Source of the DNA: Arthrobacter sp042667405
Lineage (GTDB): Bacteria > Actinomycetota > Actinomycetes > Actinomycetales > Micrococcaceae
Direction of reading: 5' to 3'
NCBI RefSeq assembly: GCF_042667405.1
Contig: NZ_JBHVAL010000018.1
Coordinates: 28,793 to 92,792, forward strand
DNA length: 64,000 nucleotides
A program made the position numbers and the translations under genes. Of the stretch, positions 41,268 to 49,698 are shown one piece after another. Under the pieces are notes generated by a model. That model had not been told where the DNA came from and ran no database searches. It saw nothing but the letters and a program-made list of their open reading frames with translations. Every line of letters starts with the position of its first letter. Position 1 is the stretch's first letter.

Positions 41268-43571
41268 ATGGTGACTCGCAAGAACCCCATATTCGACACT
41301 GCCACCACCCTCGGGAAGATTCTAGGTTTCCTTGGCGTGAGTGCGATCTGTGGCGTCCTCGTGGCAGGACTTCTTGTCCCGGCCGCAGCCGTCTCGGGCA
41401 GTGCCGCAAGTGGTTCCATCCAGTTCTTTGACACTCTGCCGGCGGAGCTCCAGGTGGATCCGCCCAGCCAGAACACCACGATCCTGGCGAAGGACGGTAC
41501 GCCGATCGCCTCGATCTACGCGGAGAACCGGACCAAGGTTCCGCTGGACTCGATGAGCCCGTACATCAAGGACGCTGTCATCGCCATCGAGGACAGCCGT
41601 TTTTATGAGCACGGCGGCATCGACACCACCGGCATCATGCGAGCACTGGTGAGCACCGCCCGCGGCAACAAGCAGGGCGCTTCCACCATCACCCAGCAGT
41701 ATGTGAACAACGTCATCAACGAGTCACTGGTGGCCTCCGGCAAGGGCGACGACGTCCTGCTTAATGGTGTGAACAAGGGCGTGGGCGACAAACTCCGCGA
41801 AATGAAGCTCGCGATCGCCTTGGAGAAGAAGTTCTCCAAAGAGCAGATCCTTGAGGGCTACCTCAACATCGTCTTCTTCAACCGTGATGCTTACGGCATC
41901 GAAGCGGCATCCAAATTCTTCTTCAGCACCACCGCCAAGGACCTGACGCTTCCCCAGGCCGCCCTGCTGGCCGGCCTGGTGAACAGCCCGTCCGCCTTCG
42001 ATCCGATCACCAACCCGGACAACTCGAAGATGCGCCGCGACCTGGTGCTCAACGCCATGCTGGCCCAGAAGAAGATCACGCAGGCCCAGCACGATGAAGC
42101 CGTGGCCACGCCGGTCACCACCAAGGTCACCCCCGCCCGCCAGGGTTGCGCATACGCCACCATGGCTCCGTACTTCTGCGACTACGTTCTGCACCTCCTG
42201 CTGAACAACCCGGCCTACGGTGACACCACGACGGAACGGGAAAAGCGGGTCATGCGTGGCGGCCTGACCATTCAGACCACCCTTGATCCGACCGCCCAGA
42301 ACGTGGCGCAGCAGCAGGTCGACGCCACGGCAGGCGCCAACCCGGACAAGTGGGGCGCCTCGATCGTCTCTGTCCAGCCGGGAACGGGCCAGATCGTCAG
42401 CATGGCCCAAAACACCGTGTGGCTGCCCCAAGAGGGCAAGTTTGATCAGACCCAGAACTTCAATGTTGATGTGCTCGACGCCAACGGCAACGACCTCAAC
42501 GGCATTGGTGGGTTCCAGCCTGGTTCGACGATGAAACCCTTCACGTTCGCCCAATGGCTGAATGAGGGGAAGTCGATGAATACGGTGATCAACGCCGCCA
42601 CGAGGAGATACAAGGCGGGCTTCCCGTGGAAGAACACCTGCCCGACACCTGTTACTGATTCGTACGATGCTTCCGCCGGCACCATTGACCTTCAAAACTC
42701 TGACGAGGGTTACTACAGGAACATGACAGTCCTTTATGGCCTCATGAACTCCATCAACACTGCGACCTTCGCCTCTGCCGCGCAGGTTGATCTCTGCGGC
42801 ATTCAAGGAATTGTGGACGCAACTGGTATCCATGCTGGACTTCCTAACCGGGATGGCACGGGCAAGGTCACGGACCCAAACCCGCAGGTTCCTATGACTC
42901 GACTGTCTAACTTGATCGGTGCAACCCAGACCGCCCCCCTGACCATGGCTTCTGCGTTTGCTACATTCGCTGCCGATGGCAAGTACTGTGCGCCCATCGC
43001 CATCACGTCGGTGAAGGACCAGTCTGGCGCGGATCTTCCTGCGCAGTCCCCCAGCTGCAAGGACGCGGTGAAGCCGGAAGTAGCCCGGGGCGTTGCCTAT
43101 GCGATGCAGGAGGTGCTTAACGCTGGCTCCGGTTCGCTGATCAGGCCAGCGCTTTCCACAAAGAACAACTTCCCGGTTGCTGCCAAGACAGGCACGAATG
43201 ACTCAAACGGCTCAACGTGGGTTGTTGGTTACACAACCGGTCTGGCTACTGCATCTTGGTTTGGCGACCCCTTGGGTGATCAGCTTCGTCCAGGCCGAAA
43301 CCTCACCGTCAACGGCAAGTTCTATCCCGCCGTCGACGGTTACATGATCGCCGGCCCGCAGTTCACCAACTACATGTTGGCTGTCGCCCCGGCGTACGGT
43401 ACCAACCCGTTCCAGCAACCGCCGTCCAACCTGCTCGGCGCGCCGACACCGCAACGCAACAACACGCCGTCGAACACGACGCCGTCCGCACCTAAGCAGG
43501 CACCGTCCACCGGGACCGGCAACAACGGTAACGGCAATGGAAACAGCGGCGACGCTCCGGGTAAGGACTAA
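41268..43571 (+). CDS. Class A penicillin-binding protein (bifunctional transglycosylase/transpeptidase)
   Basis: 767 residues. A short cytoplasmic tail and one membrane anchor (ILGFLGVSAICGVLVAGLLVPAAA) precede a GT51 domain: AIEDSRFYEHGGID (catalytic Glu about 108), GASTITQQYVNN, KFSKEQILEGYLNIVFFN. The transpeptidase domain has STMK in QPGSTMKPF, SxN in MNSINTATF and KTGTN. The C-terminus is an Asn/Thr/Gly-rich low-complexity tail with no PASTA domain. Start ATG 41268; the frame continues upstream antisense to ridA but that is a shadow. The stretch about 42440-43300 uses more A/T-ending codons than the rest. Confidence 0.95.
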   Translation: MVTRKNPIFDTATTLGKILGFLGVSAICGVLVAGLLVPAAAVSGSAASGSIQFFDTLPAELQVDPPSQNTTILAKDGTPIASIYAENRTKVPLDSMSPYIKDAVIAIEDSRFYEHGGIDTTGIMRALVSTARGNKQGASTITQQYVNNVINESLVASGKGDDVLLNGVNKGVGDKLREMKLAIALEKKFSKEQILEGYLNIVFFNRDAYGIEAASKFFFSTTAKDLTLPQAALLAGLVNSPSAFDPITNPDNSKMRRDLVLNAMLAQKKITQAQHDEAVATPVTTKVTPARQGCAYATMAPYFCDYVLHLLLNNPAYGDTTTEREKRVMRGGLTIQTTLDPTAQNVAQQQVDATAGANPDKWGASIVSVQPGTGQIVSMAQNTVWLPQEGKFDQTQNFNVDVLDANGNDLNGIGGFQPGSTMKPFTFAQWLNEGKSMNTVINAATRRYKAGFPWKNTCPTPVTDSYDASAGTIDLQNSDEGYYRNMTVLYGLMNSINTATFASAAQVDLCGIQGIVDATGIHAGLPNRDGTGKVTDPNPQVPMTRLSNLIGATQTAPLTMASAFATFAADGKYCAPIAITSVKDQSGADLPAQSPSCKDAVKPEVARGVAYAMQEVLNAGSGSLIRPALSTKNNFPVAAKTGTNDSNGSTWVVGYTTGLATASWFGDPLGDQLRPGRNLTVNGKFYPAVDGYMIAGPQFTNYMLAVAPAYGTNPFQQPPSNLLGAPTPQRNNTPSNTTPSAPKQAPSTGTGNNGNGNGNSGDAPGKD

Positions 43572-43574
43572 CGA

Positions 43575-44543
43575 GTGACATTCGGGGATTCACTGGCAGA
43601 CCGCGTCCGTTCATTCGGGCGCGGTTTTGCCGTCACTGCAGCCGTTGGGGCAGCCGCAGGCACAGCGGCTGCTGCGTACGGATGGTGGGAGAAGGATCAG
43701 TTTGAGGTCCGCCATGAAACGTTGCCAATCCTCCCCGAGGGCTCAGCTCCCCTTCGCATCCTGCACTTGAGCGATATCCACTTTGTCCCTGGACAGGTCA
43801 AGAAGACCCAGTGGCTGCAGGCCCTGGCAGACCTCAAGCCCGATCTCGTGGTGAACACGGGCGACAACTTGAGCCACACCAAGGCCATCGACCCCCTCAT
43901 CCAGGCTTTGAAGCCCTTGATGGAGTTCCCCGGCGTCTTCGTTCCAGGTTCCAACGACTACTACGCTCCGCGGATCAAGAACCCTGCGGGCTACTTCCGT
44001 GGTCCGTCGAAACCCAAGAAGGAACCGCTCCAGCTCGACTGGCCCAAGCTCAGGTCGGCCTTCGGCATGAGTGGCTGGATCGATCTCACCAACCGCGCCC
44101 AGTCAGTGGTCCTCAACGGGCTGCGCTTCGATTTCTCAGGCGTGGACGATCCCCATTTGGGCCGCGAACGCTACGCCGGCTGGCCCCGCGGTACTGTGAA
44201 CCAGGACGCCCGGCCGCACCTGAAGGTCGCCGTGATCCACGCTCCCTACCAGCGCGTGCTGGACCACTTCACCGAGGCCGGTGCAGGCCTGATTATCGCC
44301 GGCCATACCCACGGTGGCCAGATCTGCGTCCCCGGCTTCGGCGCCTTGGTCTCCAATTGCGACCTCCCCACGTGGCGCGCCAAGGGCCTCCACGATTGGG
44401 AAAGCAAGGGATTCACGACGCCGGTGAACGTCTCGGGCGGCATCGGCACCTCGCGCTTCGCTCCCGTCCGCATCGCCTGCCGCCCGGAAGCTGTGATGCT
44501 GACTCTAGAGGAGCGTCCCGCGGTCACTCACGACAACACCTAG
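43575..44543 (+). CDS. Metallophosphoesterase (YkuE/YaeI-like), possibly altered C-terminus
   Basis: 322 residues from GTG 43575, 3 bases after the penicillin-binding-protein stop. One N-terminal hydrophobic segment (GFAVTAAVGAAAGTAAAAYGWW) precedes the calcineurin-like domain with LHLSDIHFVPGQ, VNTGDNLSH, PGSNDYYAP and IAGHTHGGQI, which supply the dimetal ligands. Its 3' end is repeated downstream at 47695-47747, where the frame ends RPEAVLLTLTARN; here it ends RPEAVMLTLEERPAVTHDNT. The last residues may therefore have been replaced when the island inserted. Confidence 0.9.
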   Translation: MTFGDSLADRVRSFGRGFAVTAAVGAAAGTAAAAYGWWEKDQFEVRHETLPILPEGSAPLRILHLSDIHFVPGQVKKTQWLQALADLKPDLVVNTGDNLSHTKAIDPLIQALKPLMEFPGVFVPGSNDYYAPRIKNPAGYFRGPSKPKKEPLQLDWPKLRSAFGMSGWIDLTNRAQSVVLNGLRFDFSGVDDPHLGRERYAGWPRGTVNQDARPHLKVAVIHAPYQRVLDHFTEAGAGLIIAGHTHGGQICVPGFGALVSNCDLPTWRAKGLHDWESKGFTTPVNVSGGIGTSRFAPVRIACRPEAVMLTLEERPAVTHDNT

Positions 44544-44579
44544 CATCCTGTATTGGTATTGCGTTCTACTGGGAGACCC

Positions 44580-45215
44580 ATGACTGAAGCTGATATGACG
44601 AACAGGTCAAGAAACCATAACGGCCGCCGCCGCCAAGGTGCGATACTGGTTGGAGCGGCCCTGACGCTGGGAATTGTTTCTATCGTCGATCCCAGCAGCC
44701 GTTCGAGCTTAGTCTCAGTTCAGCAGCTCAGCCCTTACTTCATCGGTTCCCTCTCCGTCGCGCTCGCGACCGTTGGCGTGTTGCGAACTATCACTCACCG
44801 CAGTTTCCGTGTGGTCTTCGGATGCGTCGGCATTCTTAGCGTTCTAGCGTTGATTTCCGCAGGCGCCATTAAGTTTCCGCCCGACCCCAGCTACACACTC
44901 GATGGTCCTGGAAGTGACTCAACGCTCTTAGTTACGCGCGACTCTGCCTTCCTTGACCCAAGCTACGTCGTCACGGTTCGAACAAACCATGGACTTGAGA
45001 GTCAGGAATGGTACGTGACGTGTCTCGATAACTCGCCAGGGTTCTACAGGGCCGAGTGGTTGAGCCCTACTCGCATAAGACTTTTCATTGGCGATACGGG
45101 ATCCAACGAGGCCTTCGATTTCTCTCTTGACCCTCAGACCGGTGCCCCCACGTCTACAGGTACGTGCCAACCGTCCTCTTCGGGACTGCGACCAGGCGTT
45201 AGAACGCGCCGATAG
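44580..45215 (+). CDS. Hypothetical membrane protein in accessory island
   Basis: 211 residues from ATG 44580, with GGGAG just upstream. Three hydrophobic segments lie at about 20-38, 48-68 and 76-94, followed by a soluble extracytoplasmic-looking domain (TLLVTRDSAFLDPSYVVTVRTN, ESQEWYVTCLDNSPGFYRAEW). No family recognised. Codon use has more A/T-ending and rare codons than the flanking core genes, which fits horizontal acquisition. It is the first gene in the 44.5-47.75 kb island. Confidence 0.6.
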   Translation: MTEADMTNRSRNHNGRRRQGAILVGAALTLGIVSIVDPSSRSSLVSVQQLSPYFIGSLSVALATVGVLRTITHRSFRVVFGCVGILSVLALISAGAIKFPPDPSYTLDGPGSDSTLLVTRDSAFLDPSYVVTVRTNHGLESQEWYVTCLDNSPGFYRAEWLSPTRIRLFIGDTGSNEAFDFSLDPQTGAPTSTGTCQPSSSGLRPGVRTRR

Positions 45216-45449
45216 GCGCGCGGCTCTGTAGCGGTTCGGCGGTACCGCTGATTGAGCCCATGGTCGTCCAGAGGTCGGTCCCCTTTTTTCCTGGAAGAAC
45301 CGTCGGGCTTCGGCTTCCTGGCGTTTTCGCGGAAGAAAGCCTGGTAGGCTCCTGCGGCGTGCGGTGGGGTGTTGGGTCTCGCTTATCCCGATGGATTCCC
45401 AGGCGTTCTTCATGGCCTAGGCGCGCCGAACACGGTTCGCCAGTTCGGG
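45216..45449. other. Unresolved degraded sequence in island
   Basis: No supported gene. Minus-strand translation gives fragments such as AWESIGISETQHPTARRRS that look like decayed coding sequence but match no family I recognise. Immediately right of it is the IS1182-like remnant. Confidence 0.3.
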
Positions 45450-45785
45450 GGCTATTCTTCGCCGGGACCGAAGCGGGCGTCCTCGGCCGCGTCCACGGTC
45501 GTCGCCTCCGCCATCACATCGCCGACCTCATCGGCCAGGGCCTTCTGCTTCTCGGTCAGCCGGGCATAGCTCAGGGCTTCCGCCGGGAAGCGATAGCCCG
45601 CACCTTAGTCCCGTCCAGAGCGACATGGCCCAACGAGACCATGCCCGCGGCCCCGCAGAGCTCCAGCGCCGGGAGGAACACGTTGGCCGGGGCCGCGAGG
45701 TGGCGTCTACGGGCCTGCCCGGTCGAGTGGAAGTCGGGGGCCTGCTGGGCATGCGTCCGACGGAACGCGACCACACCCGTTCACG
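45450..45785 (-). pseudogene. IS1182-family transposase remnant, frameshifted
   Basis: Minus-strand translation gives an N-terminal-domain fragment VVAFRRTHAQQAPDFHSTGQ, then GAAGMVSLGHVALDGTKVRAIAS. After a shift of frame it continues ALSYARLTEKQKALADEVGD and VDAAEDARFGPGEE with a stop near 45450. The HVALDGTKV segment and the AEDARFG segment are typical of IS1182 transposases. Both ends of the gene are missing and no terminal repeats are visible, so the element is dead. Confidence 0.65.
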
Positions 45786-45853
45786 CTTACTCGAGTTCCC
45801 GCGAGGACCCTAGGCCGGCTCAGTACCCGTAAAGCAAGATCCGCAGCTGGCTG

Positions 45854-46335
45854 GTGGCCACTGCCGCTAACACGGCAAGCGGTATTTGGACCAGGCCAAT
45901 CCCGGGAAGTGCGGCTTCTTTGTCTGTACGTGTCGGCGACCCGGAAACAATCCTGATTTACATCGCTCGCAGGTTCAACTATGAAATCCGGACCTTGGGA
46001 GAGGGAGACGTAATTGGTTTTACCCCCTCACTCAAATCCCCTCCGGCATTTCTACAAATCTGGCATCCGGAACTGCTATCCAAATCCTCCCCCGTTCCCT
46101 CCCGCCGGGAACCAGGGGTGGTTTCTTTGGATCGGAAGTTCGCATCCTGAGAAACATCCTTGAAGAGTGCGAGGGAGTTGTTGCTTGGGGCGGCGATTCC
46201 CAGCTGATCGACGAATACCTCTTTGAGATCGTGAGAGGTCCCCAGGATAAGAACATTGCTGCGCTGGCGGCAAAATTGCGTTCGTGGGCAGATCGCCCCG
46301 ACAGGGGTGCTGGTACAGCGGTAATCGGCGCCTAG
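45854..46335 (+). pseudogene. M15 (VanY/endolysin-like) peptidase domain, frameshifted and lacking metal ligands
   Basis: From GTG 45854 the frame reads RVGDPETILIYIARRFNYEIRTLGEGDVIGF. It then needs a shift near 46010-46020 to continue PSGISTNLASGTAIQILPR, GFFGSEVRILRNILEECEGV, VAWGGDSQLIDEYLFEIVRG, with a stop at 46333. The order matches the M15_4 pattern SNHASGTAID - WGGD - MHFEI. The zinc ligands are lost: His of NHASG is Leu, Asp of TAID is Gln, and His of MHFEI is Leu. So it is either a dead peptidase or a relic of a non-catalytic copy. Confidence 0.55.
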
Positions 46336-46476
46336 ACCGTAACTTCCCAGACGCTGGTAAATTACAGTTAGTCTGCGTCCCGAGTTGGCTCCACTGTGTC
46401 TTCAAGCACGCCGAGTGGCTGCCGACCCCTGTGGGCCGTGGATCGGATTCCATTGGTCTTGGAGAGGCTGGAAATA

Positions 46477-46725
46477 GTGCGACATTTTCGCAGCGCGCTA
46501 GCGTGTTTGATTGTTGGGGTGGTCCTCCTTTCGCTGGGCTGGGTTCTAGCAGTTTTCTTTGGCGAACGAGTAGCCCAGCCGTACTACCGCAGCGACGAAG
46601 ACTTCAACACGATGGTTGCGGCAGGTGGTCTTCTTCTAGCATTGGCTGGGGCTGCTTTGACCGTAGCTAGCCTATTCCTGGCCCTCCGCAAGTTGAGTAA
46701 ACATGGTACGAAGCATGGGGGGTAA
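46477..46725 (+). CDS. Small two-helix membrane protein in island
   Basis: 82 residues from GTG 46477, which has GGAGAGG 9 bases upstream; a longer frame opens at 46396 without a ribosome site. Two hydrophobic helices (ALACLIVGVVLLSLGWVLAVFF and MVAAGGLLLALAGAALTVASLFLAL) are joined by a charged loop (GERVAQPYYRSDEDFNT), and the C-terminus is basic. No family recognised. It is one of only two intact-looking genes in the island. Confidence 0.5.
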   Translation: MRHFRSALACLIVGVVLLSLGWVLAVFFGERVAQPYYRSDEDFNTMVAAGGLLLALAGAALTVASLFLALRKLSKHGTKHGG

Positions 46726-46744
46726 TTAATTAGGAGTAGGGACT

Positions 46745-47680
46745 GCCCCTTCGTTGACTCTTAGGTTGCTAGTTTCAGACAGTTTCTGTCGTGTGGTCCA
46801 GCGTTGTCGGTCCAACACGTTCTTCTGCAGTAGGCAAAAAATGATTCCATGGGGGCGTTGTCACCGCACGCACCGACGCGGCCCGTCGATCCGGTCAATC
46901 CGTGGCTTTTGAGCGTCCTAACGAACAAGTGGAGCGGAACTGGGATCCGCGGGCCGAATGCACCACGGGCCTGTCCGGTGACCCCAGGGCCCCGCGTTAG
47001 ACAGTGCAGCGACCGCCAGAGCTGCTTGCATTCAGGAATAGATGGAATCGCCAACGATCCTGTTTGAATTGATGTCCTTGATCGCGCACAGGCGTAGCTT
47101 GCCCCCCGTTGGTGCGGTGCTCGGTAATGTCTGTGAGCCATAACCGGCTCGGCGCTCTGGCGGTGAAGTCCCGGTCGACGAGGTCGTCATGGACTGGCGG
47201 GCCTGCTTTGCAGTTCAGGTCCCGTTACCTGGCGAGAACGGACCAGATCCGCTAACTGCTGAACAGCCGCTGCACCCGGTTCCCCCGGCCCTGATGCCCT
47301 GGGCCGGCAGCTCATCGGCGATGAACCGGTACCCGAAGGATGGGTCGTCGCGGTGGATGTCCAGGCCGCGTTGATCAGGTGCGCATCAGCCCTGTCCGGG
47401 TCGAAGACAGGGTTGGCCTTCCATTAGTAGAACGCCTGCTTCGAGAAGCCAAGCACCCGGCGGGCCGGCGCCAAGGGGATCCCGCGGCAGTAAGGTCAAG
47501 GACCAGCGGGAAGCTCATGTTGGGGGGCAGTTCCCTGGCGAATAACGCCGCGGCACGGCGCAGGATCTCATTCTCCTGTTCAAGAAGGCGGATCCGCTTC
47601 GCGGCGGAACTCGGCTGGGTAGGGCTTGGGCGCAGGAACATCCTTCCTGCGTCGAAAGAATCCTCACAAGTCAAGAGTCA
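46745..47680 (-). mobile_element. Decayed IS3-family insertion sequence
   Basis: On the minus strand the end of an OrfA-type protein is seen near 47600-47500 (AAKRIRLLEQENEILRRAAALFARELPP, a leucine-zipper region). The start of OrfB follows (PLVLDLTA, then a region like VLGFSKQAFY in broken frames). OrfB catalytic-core relics lie near 47100-46800 (RLWLTDITEH, SGSQFRST-like, GRVGACGDNAPMESFFAYCRRT). Several frameshifts and stops break the frame. The start of OrfA and the terminal repeats are not found, so the element is inactive. Confidence 0.75.
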
Positions 47681-47694
47681 ACCATACCGGGGTA

Positions 47695-47747
47695 GTCCCC
47701 ATCGCCGCCCGGAAGCTGTGCTGCTGACTCTTACAGCCCGCAACTAA
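47695..47747 (+). pseudogene. Detached 3' end of a metallophosphoesterase gene
   Basis: The frame RPEAVLLTLTARN ending in TAA at 47745-47747 matches the end of the 43575-44543 gene (RPEAVMLTLEERP). DNA identity is high between 44466-44508 and 47695-47735, apart from a 3-base deletion. The copy follows directly on the IS3 relic and marks the right border of the island. Confidence 0.7.
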
Positions 47748-47898
47748 ACGCCGGGCAGCATTACGAATCCCAATAACTGGGTCAAACATTTCACCGGAGC
47801 TGCGTGGTCCTGTGAAACGAATCACGCCATGGCATAGGGTAGTTGCTACGGGAAACTACCTCCGCACCATCTGAAGATCCAGCTGTTGAGAAGCGGGC

Positions 47899-49698
47899 AT
47901 GTCCAAGCAAACGTCATTTTTCACCTCCGTCGGCCGTCTCTACCCCCATGTGCGGCCCATCCTCCCCCGCCTTGTCATGGGCCTGATTTGCGCCCTGCTT
48001 GCCAGCATCGTCGCGCTCACCATCCCGCAGGTTTTGCGGATCCTGGTCAACAACTCGTTGCAGCCCGGCGGTTCCCCGGACGCAGTCTGGATTGCCGCCG
48101 TCGTGATTCTTGGCCTCGGCGTGGCCGAAGCGGGACTGGTGGCCTTGCGCCGCCAGTTCGTGATCAATCCGGCCACCACGGTTGAGACCCGGATGCGTGT
48201 GACCCTTTACGGGCACCTGCAGCAACTCTCGGTTGCGTTCCATGACCGCTGGGGCTCGGGCCAGCTGCTCTCGCGGGCCATGACGGACCTGAGCTTCCTG
48301 CGTCGCTGGATGGCTTTCGGCGCGATCATGCTGGTGGTGACGACGCTGACGGTGATCATCGGCGTCGGCGTCATGTTTTCCATGAGCTGGCAGCTGGCGC
48401 TCATCTTCCTGGCCGCGGCCGTGCCGATCATGATCAATTCCTTCCGGTTCCGCAGGCGCTTTAGCCTTGTGGCGCGGCTGAGCCAGGACCAGGCCGGCGA
48501 CCTCGCCACCACGGTGGAAGAATCCGTCCACGGCATCCGCGTCCTGAAGGCGTTCGGACGGAGCCGCGAGGCGCTGGAAAACTTCAATGGCCAGGCCGAG
48601 GAGCTGCGTCAGACCGAGATCGCCAAAGCTAAACAACAGGCCGGCTTCACGCTGGTTGTCACCCTGCTGCCTGAGCTCGCGCTTGGCGTCGGACTGGTGG
48701 TGGGCATCATGCTCGCTGCCAGCGGTCAGCTCAGCATCGGCGCGTTGGTTGCCTTCTTCGCGACTGCGGCAGTGGTAGCCACTCCGGTTGAATTTTCCGG
48801 CATGCTCATGGCGATGGCGCTGACTGCCAAGACCGCGCTCGACCGCCACTTCGAAGTCATGGACACCAAGAACACCATCACCTCTCCGGACATGGCGGTG
48901 GTACCGGAATCCGTCAAGGGCGCCTTGCGCTTTGAGCAGGCAGGTTTCGGGTTCGACGACGGCGGCGCCCTCCTGCACGAGATCAACCTGGACATCCGTC
49001 CCGGCGAAACCATGGCCCTTGTGGGCATCACGGGAAGCGGAAAGAGCGCGCTGCTTCAACTGGTCCCCCGCCTCTACGACGTGACCGCCGGTGCAGTGAC
49101 CATCGACGGCGTTGACGTCCGCGACTTCGACATCGCGGAACTGCGCAGGATCGTTGCCGTGGCCTTCGAGGACACCACGCTCTTCTCAAGTTCGGTCCGG
49201 GACAACGTGCTCCTGGGCGCCCCGGATCCCAGTGACGCCGCCCTGGACGAGGCGTTGGACGTGGCCCAGGCCCAGTTTGCGTATTCCCTGCCCGATGGCG
49301 TGGACACCCTGATCGGCGAGGAAGGCCTGAGCTTGTCCGGCGGCCAGAGGCAGCGCATCGCCCTGGCCCGCGCCATCGCCGCCAAGCCGAAAGTCCTGGT
49401 CCTCGACGATCCCCTGTCCGCCCTGGATGTGAACACCGAGGAACGCGTGGAAGCCAGATTGCGCGAGGTCCTCCGTGAGACCACCACGTTGATCGTCGCG
49501 CACCGTCCTTCCACCGTGGCATTGGCGGACCGGGTGGCGTTGCTCCAAAACGGGACCATCACCGCCGTCGGAACCCATACGGAACTGTTGGCTGAAAACG
49601 ACCACTACCGCTACGTCATCGCCAGCCTGGACGCGGGCCCGAAGGACCTTGATACCGAACTGGACGAACTCGAAGAAGCTGAGGAGGCCCGCCGGTGA
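47899..49698 (+). CDS. ABC exporter half-transporter, degenerate-site subunit
   Basis: 599 residues: an exporter-type membrane domain (residues 1-310, six helices) fused to a nucleotide-binding domain. Walker A GITGSGKSALLQL, signature LSLSGGQRQRIALARA. Walker B is VLVLDDPLSALD, with Asp in place of the catalytic Glu, so this half carries the non-catalytic site as in TM287 of TM287/288. It overlaps the next gene by 4 bases (GTGA at 49695-49698), giving equal synthesis of both halves. Substrate not predictable. Confidence 0.93.
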   Translation: MSKQTSFFTSVGRLYPHVRPILPRLVMGLICALLASIVALTIPQVLRILVNNSLQPGGSPDAVWIAAVVILGLGVAEAGLVALRRQFVINPATTVETRMRVTLYGHLQQLSVAFHDRWGSGQLLSRAMTDLSFLRRWMAFGAIMLVVTTLTVIIGVGVMFSMSWQLALIFLAAAVPIMINSFRFRRRFSLVARLSQDQAGDLATTVEESVHGIRVLKAFGRSREALENFNGQAEELRQTEIAKAKQQAGFTLVVTLLPELALGVGLVVGIMLAASGQLSIGALVAFFATAAVVATPVEFSGMLMAMALTAKTALDRHFEVMDTKNTITSPDMAVVPESVKGALRFEQAGFGFDDGGALLHEINLDIRPGETMALVGITGSGKSALLQLVPRLYDVTAGAVTIDGVDVRDFDIAELRRIVAVAFEDTTLFSSSVRDNVLLGAPDPSDAALDEALDVAQAQFAYSLPDGVDTLIGEEGLSLSGGQRQRIALARAIAAKPKVLVLDDPLSALDVNTEERVEARLREVLRETTTLIVAHRPSTVALADRVALLQNGTITAVGTHTELLAENDHYRYVIASLDAGPKDLDTELDELEEAEEARR

